A stretch of DNA of 64,000 nt from Zygnema cylindricum (Eukaryota; Streptophyta; Zygnematophyceae; Zygnematales; Zygnemataceae). Below are positions 57,775-64,000 of the stretch, in pieces. Within the stretch, counting starts at the first letter, position 1, and each line of letters opens with the position of its first letter. The stretch lies in assembly GCA_037447655.1 (NCBI GenBank), contig JBBHKE010002870.1, forward strand, positions 254,077 to 318,076, read 5' to 3'. Made by a program: the position numbers and the translations under genes. The notes beneath the pieces were generated by a model. It was not told the origin of the DNA, did no database searches, and saw nothing but the letters and a program-made list of their open reading frames with translations.

Positions 57775-59304
57775 CTATCCATTACTCAAATTCAACCTAA
57801 ACATTCCTTGGCTACCCTTTTCAGCTGTGAAGTACGCTTCATTCTCATAGCTAGCAACGAAGACTCCTTTCTTAGTACTAGTCTCAAAGCCCTTATCATC
57901 TAAGACCGACGTAGAGATAAGATTTTTGTTCAGCTCTGGAATAAAAAGAACATCAGAGAAAGTGACTATAGATGTCTTTCCATCAACTAGGACCCTGAAA
58001 TCTACTGATCCCACTGAATTAGTGGTCACTATCCTCCCATCCCCATACTCTATCTCTACAGTAGGGATCTTTCTCATTTTGGTAAACAATGGTTTTTCTC
58101 TACACATATGCATAGAGGCTCCTGAATCAATGATCCATCCTTCTTCAGGAGCTTCTTTCACTCCACCGAAAGCACACTTTTGCCTCCTTGGAATCTCTGG
58201 CTCACCTTTCACCTCCAACTCCTCGTCGAGGAGAAGTTCTCCATCGTCATCATCGGAATCCTCTCCCACGACTTGTGTCGCAACAAATGCCTTCTTTTTC
58301 CTTCCGGCCGGTTTTCCAATCGATTCCTCCTTCAATCTTAACTCCGTCAACTTAGTGCACTCCGCCATGTAGTGTCCCGGCTTCTTACAAAAATGGCAAA
58401 GCCCCTTTGGAGCCCTTGGTCCAGGTCCGTCATGGTTTCCTCTTCCTCCTCCACCAAAATTCCCATAAGGTTTCTTGGAATCCTTATCCCCCCAGTTAGT
58501 ACCAGCAGCCAATGCTTGAACACTCTTTCCCCCTCTCCGAATCTCAATTGTGCTTTCCCGAACCAAAATCATTCCCACAACAGAGTTCCAGATCCATCGA
58601 TGATCTGGCAAGTCCTGAACCCTGTTAACAATGTTTTCATAATCATCTGGGAGTTTCATCAACAAAGTATTCACCTTCTCTTTCTCGGTCTCCCTTTTCC
58701 CTGCACTCTCCAACTCCATAAATAACCCAGCCAAGTCATTACAAAAATCTAACATCTTTCCCCCTTTGTATACATATGCTTGTACCTTCTGATCAGCCAG
58801 CTTCTGCTGCTGAATCGTACCACTCTTGTAAATGTTGACAAGAGCCTCCCACAACTCGTTTGCCTTGTCAACATGAAGATGAGGTGTAGCCACTGCCTGG
58901 GTGAGACGCCCAAGAATAAAATGAGTCGCCACCGTATTGTTGAAATCCCAGATTTCACTATCATTAGCCTCGGTTTTCTGAACATCTACTATCGGAACCG
59001 ATCCAGTAGGCATCGGTGTGAGTTTCTCCTTCCCCTTCTCCTTCCCTATGTCCGACACGATGCTTTCTCCAACATCCTCTACCTCCTCTGCCCCCGCAGA
59101 TCCTCCTGTGAACCGAGATCCTCCAAACCTTGGTGGAACCCCCAATTTTGCAGATGGTCGTCGCACACGACCACTCACAATTCCCCAAAGCCTTTTTTCA
59201 AACAATGCACCCCTCATCATAGTTTCCCAATAAATAAACCCTGTTCCATTGAAAATGGGCACCCTAGAGGGTGGGCCCATAACCTGTAATTCTGTGACCT
59301 CCAT
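57775..59304 (-). pseudogene. gag: Element D Gag and protease (509 codons)
   Basis: The start at 59304 lies in the LTR and the PBS is translated as QVMGPP. Capsid-like region: FEKRLWGIVSGR, LGRLTQAVATPHLHVDKANE, then YKSGTIQQQKLADQKVQAYV. Next come a Gly-rich linker, the knuckle CHFCKKPGHYMAEC and an acidic stretch, then the protease with DSGASMHMC and FSDVLFIPELNKNLISTSVL. An in-frame TAG at 57775-57777 separates this from the pre-integrase domain. The corresponding codon in C is a sense codon. Apart from this stop, Gag and protease look complete. Confidence 0.9.
59270..59284 (-). promoter_or_regulatory. Primer-binding site of element D (half-tRNA-iMet type)
   Basis: GGTTATGGGCCCACC on the minus strand directly inside the 5' LTR, identical to element C's site. 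Confidence 0.85.
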
Positions 59305-60255
59305 TGGTACACAGAATGTCCAGCTTATGTGAAGCCTCTAGGATAGTATATGCACTTTTGACTTTGACAATGAATAAGTCCCACCCTGGGACGCAAAATC
59401 TCTAACCAACTACACCCATGTGTAGCCTGGACTCCCCTGAGTCCGCAGCAAAAAGAATCACTGAATTTGCTCACCTGAGCATTAAGTTATGGCTGACCAA
59501 AGTTGGTCTATAAATACAAGTGCACTCTGGGAGAGAGGCTGGAAAACTAAAAATATTCTAAGTCCTAAGCTACCTCTCTAAGCCTACTACTAAGGTACTT
59601 CGACCAATCATAAGACTGTAAAGTACAAGAAGGTACAGGTACCGCGGTAATTCTTGTACGGCCATAGTACGGCATGGCCGTTCCGCTGACGTGTGTTAGT
59701 TCCGGAGCCGTAGTTGCTCCTCCCGTGATATCCGCTACCCAACGATATGTTGCCACATCTCATCCACCGACATCTGGTCCGCAAACCGTCAAACGGCTAT
59801 TCCGGCATTTCGGCTCCACTGTGAGCCGTTCGATCAGATCTTAAACATTTGATTTCGTCCGTTGAAAATTAAATGTTAATTCGTATATTTCGTGCGGTCC
59901 CGATTTCGTGCGGACCGGTATGTTTCCATGCATAAATCGTCCCGTAATTAGTTAAATGAAATGTCCGGGGCGGTATGGCATTAAATAAATATCGCGCCAT
60001 ATTCATATATCGATTTCTTCAAGACTTACTGGATAAGGCGCTCGGCTAGTCCGTACGGTTAACATCCAGAGGTCACTGGATCAAGTCCTTTAAGTGGCAG
60101 TTATATTTTGCAGAAAAACTATACCAGAAGATCTGCCTGTCTCCTTTAGCTGCAGCAGGCAGCCATGGCTGTCAGCAGGTCCTCAGTGACTGCGACAAGT
60201 ATGAGGGCTGCAGTAAGTCCACAAGAAAGACTACAAAATACCTATTTTTTCAACA
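59285..60255 (-). repeat. 5' LTR of element D
   Basis: It starts TGTAATTCTGTGACC and ends TATTTTTTCAACA. On the minus strand the ATG at 59304 opens the Gag frame 20 bp before the LTR end (MEVTELQ). The CACGTG of the other copy reads CACATC here. Confidence 0.92.
60026..60109 (+). promoter_or_regulatory. tRNA-like A/B-box module in 5' LTR of D, antisense
   Basis: Same A box (60026-60040) and B box GGATCAAGTCC (60078-60088) as in the 3' LTR, TTTT at 60106-60109. Confidence 0.58.
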
Positions 60256-61450
60256 AAACATAGCAAAGCAATGTGAAGAACAGTTGCGCAAAGACAGGAA
60301 AGAAAGAGAACTACACATCCAACAAAACAAGGACGAGATGATGGTGTACCAACACAATCACAACGCAACGAAGCACACGAGCAACTACCAAACGCGCGCG
60401 AGAAACCTAATAACAACGACAACAGCGCCTATTTAAAGATCGTGAAAGAAAACGAGAAAAATGTGCGTCTGTGTGGTTTATTAAACCACGTTGCGATTCT
60501 TGTTCCCATAGACACTATAGTCACACTTATACCACAAAAAGTACTCTGGTCGTGAATGTACGCATTGAAATGCTTAAATGGAGAAGCATATCATGAAAAT
60601 AGAGAAATCCGTGTAGATCGAATGTAGTATACGTAATTACCACATTGGACATGTGGATGCAGTAAGACCCACGTCGGCGAAAGAAACTGGTGATCAACGC
60701 AATGAACGGCTGCTTTAAAAACGCGCAAGGAAACGAGCTCAAAAGACCTCAGAAAAACGTGAGGAGCAACTACAAAAAGATCGTGAAAAAAAACGAGCAA
60801 AACATGTGCTAAAGGACAATATTGGAAATGAGGGGGCAAGGAAAATCCTTCAAGATGTAGAGGCGCAACATACGGTGAACTTAAGGTCAAAGGAGAACGA
60901 GGAATGCACCGCAGAAATATAAACTATTCATGTCGAATAACATTTTTCTCTGCAACAATACGAGGATGAAAGAACACAAGTTGTTGTAGAAGAAGTTAAT
61001 GGTATTCAATACAACATCGAATGTACTCACGAATCTTTCGAAGAGCTAAAAGTTAGACAACACACCGTGCAACAACACAATTTGACAGAAGAACAAAGTG
61101 ACACTTGAAGATGCACTGATGGTGACCGTCGACGTCAACGTATCACACGACGACATGCATGGGTGCTGAAAACTGCTTTAGGACTTCATGAACATGACAC
61201 CCGTCTAGAACGATAAAGACTTCCACTTATGGAAATTACATGCACTCATTGCAACGCATAAAAATGGGTAGGAAAGACTGAGGGAGTTTGTTGTGTAGGT
61301 GGCAAAGTAAAACTTGCTCCATATGAAACACCTCTTTCAGAGCTTTTAACTTTTTATAACAATACTAATTTATTTATTAAAATTCGTTCTTACAACATGG
61401 TGTTCTCGTTTATATCACTTGGTGCATCCCATAGATGTCTCATTCGTATG
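60256..61450 (+). pseudogene. Helitron Rep/helicase N-terminal remnant
   Basis: The last part (from ATG 61229) reads MEITCTHCNA, stop, KWVGKTEGVCC, VGGKVKLAPYETPLSELL and IRSYNMVFSFISLGA. This is the C-x2-C ... CC..GK(V/I).L....P...L..LL ... (N)IR.YN..F.F.S.G layout of the Helitron helicase-like N-terminal domain. Just upstream are TALGLHEHDTRLER and a long Lys/Arg/Glu/Gln-rich, coiled-coil-like stretch (60256-61100), also usual there. There are several stops and frame changes, and no Rep HUH motif or helicase is in the window. Full Helitron proteins replicate by rolling circle. This is a short dead piece joined directly to D's LTR. Confidence 0.7.
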
Positions 61451-61611
61451 GATTTTGACATTTTTCTAAAATTTCGTTTTTAGATTTTGCATCTTTCATT
61501 AAATGCGTATACTTTTCGTACGGATAAAATGTACGGATATTATATACGGAAATTACAAAAAAGAGACGTTTTATTTCGGTTTGAAAGAAATTTGTACTAT
61601 ACGGATACAAC

Positions 61612-62660
61612 TGAAACTCTGAGACCTCCATAAGTCCTCAGAGTGGACAGCTTCCAAGAAGCCTCTAGGATAATCCTGACCCCTTTTTGTTTAAGCAAAA
61701 ATAACTGCCACCCTGGCAGACAAAAACTTTGACCAACTTCACCCTTGTGAAGGCAAGACTACCCTGAGTCGATAGCAAAAAGAATCTCTGAATTTGCTCC
61801 CCTGAGTAGTAAGTTATGGAGGGTCAAAGTTGACCTTTTGTACAGAAGCTCTCTGGGAGAGGGGGTCCTATCTTCTAATTTTTCTAAGTCCTATCTCACT
61901 CACAGACTCTATCTACTGATGTACGGAACCAATCAGAATTGAGTCCCGTACGCAAAAGTACAGCTGCTGGTGTACTTTATGTACGGACATTGTACGACAT
62001 GGCCAAAATGTCGACACATGTCAAATCCGGATTCGGTGCCATAATCTCCGGAGATTCCACAATCCAAGGGAATTTCGCCACGCGTCATTCGATGTGGCGA
62101 TGGCCACAAACCGCCGAAATCTTCCTCCGCGATCTCGGCGCTAATCCTGGCCGTCCGATTAAATTCGGCTTTAATCGTAGCCATAATAAATACATGCGTG
62201 CTATTTGTTTCATTTACGAAACAAATGCGCCGTACTGATTTTTGTCCGTACCGTAAGTCGTACATTATATATTACTGGATCTATGTATCCCGTAATTCAT
62301 TTCAGTTAAATGGTTTATCGCACGTATACATATTTAAATAAATATCAAACTATATGCTACGTAACACTATCGCTAGACTTAACGGCTAAGGCTACCGGCT
62401 ATATCCTATCTGCCGTCCGGAAGGTACAAGGATCAAAACCTGCCGCCGGCACATACCTTTTAATTAAATAAATAAACCCTAATATAAATTCCCGTAAACC
62501 TCAGGATAGCCAAGGCAGCCATGGCTCTAGCTTTCTCTCCAATTTCTCAGTGACTGCGACAAGTTTGAGAGTTGGAGAGAGAAGTTAGAGATAGACTGCC
62601 TCGACTTCTATATTTCTTTTCAGACCTAGAAAATACTAATAAAACCATTAGTTTCTACAC
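61612..62660 (-). repeat. 3' LTR of element G
   Basis: It starts TGAAACTCTGAGACCTCC and ends TTAGTTTCTACA. Its minus-strand end encodes MEVSEFQ, the family start peptide. It has a tRNA-like module at 62379-62461 and GCCATGGCTCTAGC near 62518. Confidence 0.85.
62379..62461 (+). promoter_or_regulatory. tRNA-like A/B-box module in LTR of G, antisense
   Basis: TTAACGGCTAAGGCT (62379-62393), GGATCAAAACC (62430-62440) and TTTT (62458-62461), again opposite to the element. Confidence 0.55.
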
Positions 62661-62672
62661 TCCCCTTATTTT

Positions 62673-63998
62673 CTAGTCAATCTTTAATTTCAGACCACAC
62701 TTCTCCCTGCAAAAAATTAACTTAGGGGAAGGCACAGGTTTGGTCATCATATCTGCTACCATCTCACTATCTGGTCTGTACTCTAAACTGATTATTTTGT
62801 TTTCTACTTTCTCTCTAACAAAGTTGAGTCTGATGTCCATGTGTTTGGCTTTAAAATGGTGTTTAGGATTGGCAGAAATAGCGATTGTTGCCTGATTATC
62901 ACAAAATATTTTCTGCACACCACTCTTAAGGTGACCAAGCTCACCAAGCAAAGACTTGACCCACATCAATTCTTTTACAGCAGAGCAAGAGGCCATATAC
63001 TCAGCCTCCATGGTGGACTGAGCAATAACCTTTTGCTGTTTGCTACTCCAACAGCAAGCCCCATCACCCACATATAATACATATCCAGAAGTACATCTCC
63101 TCATCGGAGCATCACCATAACTGGCATCACTCCAAGTAGTGATGTCAGTATTCTCCCCACCCAAATGCAACCATAGATCTCTAGTTCCTACCAAGTATCT
63201 AAGGACTCTCTTAGCTGCCTCCCAATCCTTCTTAGTGGGAGCATTTAGACTTCTACTCAGCACTCCTACAGCTGCAGCTAAATCCGGCCGGGTACAATTC
63301 ATAAAATAGATTAGACTTCCCACTACTTGCCTGTAAGGAATAGTCTGCATGAACTTCTGTTCATCAGGAGATAATTCCTCGTCTAAGACTATGACTCCTT
63401 CTTCCTCACTCCCCTCACTTCCCTTCTTCAACTCCATTGGAGTTGTACAACTATTAGCTTTATCCATTTGAAATTTTTCAAGCATGTTCCCTATTGCTTC
63501 CTTTTGAGTCAATCTTATAATTTTCCTTTTTCGGTCTCTCTCTACTTGAATTCCCAAAATATATTTTGCTTCCCCCATATCCTTCATTTCAAATCTCCCC
63601 TTAAGATCGGTTTTCAGTTTATTAATTTTTTCCATTGATTTACTTAAAACAAGCAAATCATCAACATAAATTGCAATAAATATAAAACCTTCCTCATCTT
63701 CGAAAACATAGATTGAGTGATCTGAGCTGATCCGAATATATCGTAGACCGGTAAGAAACTCATCAAGCTTCTTATTCCACTGTCGAGGCGCCTGTTTCAA
63801 ACCATAAAGAGATTTAATCAGCCGGCATACCTTACTCTCCTCTCCTTCTTCCACAAACCCTTCGGGTTGTCGCATGAAGATCTCCTCTTCCAATTCTCCA
63901 TGCAAAAAGGCTGTTTTGATGTCCATCTGGTGCACTTCCATGTCTTCCGCCGCTGCTAAACTGAGAAGTATGCGGACGGAGGGAAATCTGGCCACCGG
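62673..63998 (-). CDS. pol: Element G reverse transcriptase and RNase H (partial, open)
   Basis: More than 440 codons are open from the window edge to the TAG-side end at 62673. Order: VARFPSVRILLSLAAAEDM, HQMDIKTAFLHGELEEEI, KSLYGLKQAPRQW, catalytic YVDDLLVLS, MGEAKYILGIQVERDRK, RPDLAAAVGVLSRSL, then RNase H with SDASYGDAPMRRC, STMEAEYMASC, CDNQATIAISANP and HMDIRLNFV, ending SPKLIFCREKCGLKLKID. All catalytic motifs are intact. RT makes cDNA and RNase H degrades the RNA strand. The start lies outside the window. Confidence 0.93.
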   Translation of the reverse strand, partial: PVARFPSVRILLSLAAAEDMEVHQMDIKTAFLHGELEEEIFMRQPEGFVEEGEESKVCRLIKSLYGLKQAPRQWNKKLDEFLTGLRYIRISSDHSIYVFEDEEGFIFIAIYVDDLLVLSKSMEKINKLKTDLKGRFEMKDMGEAKYILGIQVERDRKRKIIRLTQKEAIGNMLEKFQMDKANSCTTPMELKKGSEGSEEEGVIVLDEELSPDEQKFMQTIPYRQVVGSLIYFMNCTRPDLAAAVGVLSRSLNAPTKKDWEAAKRVLRYLVGTRDLWLHLGGENTDITTWSDASYGDAPMRRCTSGYVLYVGDGACCWSSKQQKVIAQSTMEAEYMASCSAVKELMWVKSLLGELGHLKSGVQKIFCDNQATIAISANPKHHFKAKHMDIRLNFVREKVENKIISLEYRPDSEMVADMMTKPVPSPKLIFCREKCGLKLKID

Positions 63999-64000
63999 GG

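Larger units (their letters stand above)
53927..60255 (-). mobile_element. Copia LTR retrotransposon D (minus strand)
   Basis: LTRs at 53927-54895 (969 bp) and 59285-60255 (971 bp) are alike but with a visible number of differences, so D is older than C. The primer site is at 59270-59284 and the purine tract AAATAAGAGGAG at 54896-54907. One long reading frame is interrupted by two stops and two single-base deletions. The flanks do not match (ACCAT on the left inside F's gag, AAACA on the right in Helitron-like DNA), so the usual target duplication is missing. Confidence 0.93.
61612..64000 (-). mobile_element. Copia element G (minus strand), cut by window end
   Basis: A 3' LTR (61612-62660), the purine tract AAATAAGGGGAG (62661-62672) and an unbroken RT-RNase H frame reach the right window edge. 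The rest (integrase, gag, 5' LTR) lies outside. Of the minus-strand elements this one has the best open frame. Confidence 0.92.

Overview
This is nuclear DNA of a eukaryote with introns and many repeats, probably from the plant (streptophyte or green-algal) lineage. The evidence for that lineage is indirect: Ty1/copia retrotransposons with initiator-tRNA-Met priming dominate, one minisatellite is built on the plant-type TTTAGGG motif, and an exon fragment resembles plant cationic amino acid transporters. I see no intact host gene, rRNA, genuine tRNA gene or CRISPR array.

Left part (1-11459). There are unassigned spacers, a three-unit 327-bp tandem repeat (3742-4722), and a decayed, intron-containing Crypton-like tyrosine recombinase gene with a C-terminal GCR1_C-type domain (8715 down to 5184, minus strand). 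A TTTAGGG-bearing minisatellite and a 270-bp tandem repeat follow. A roughly 0.7-kb segment carrying one transporter exon is present twice (10768-11459 and 17904-18626). The first copy was split by Copia element A (11460-17376, target duplication ATTTT); the second copy is a natural empty site.

Middle (17382-32029). No genes are recognised. The stretch holds microsatellites, several short tandem arrays, a dispersed ~0.9-kb repeat family marked by the palindrome TGTAGACGTCTACA, and a solo LTR (27484-28419).

Right part (32030-64000). This is a nest of related Copia elements. Plus-strand element E is interrupted by a solo LTR (H) and by complete element B (TSD GCTTT). Plus-strand element C (41056-47267, TSD AACCC) is young: its two 891-bp LTRs differ at about five bases. 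Minus-strand F is truncated against minus-strand D, D abuts a Helitron remnant, and minus-strand G runs off the window with an open frame.

Three features link these elements. The C, D and E primer sites, and less exactly B's, match the anticodon arm of initiator tRNA-Met, implying half-tRNA priming as in Drosophila copia. Their Gag frame starts inside the LTR and reads through the primer-binding site. The LTRs of C, D, E, F, G and H also carry an antisense tRNA-like module with RNA polymerase III A- and B-box matches, usually followed by a T-run. That last feature is the most novel signal here.
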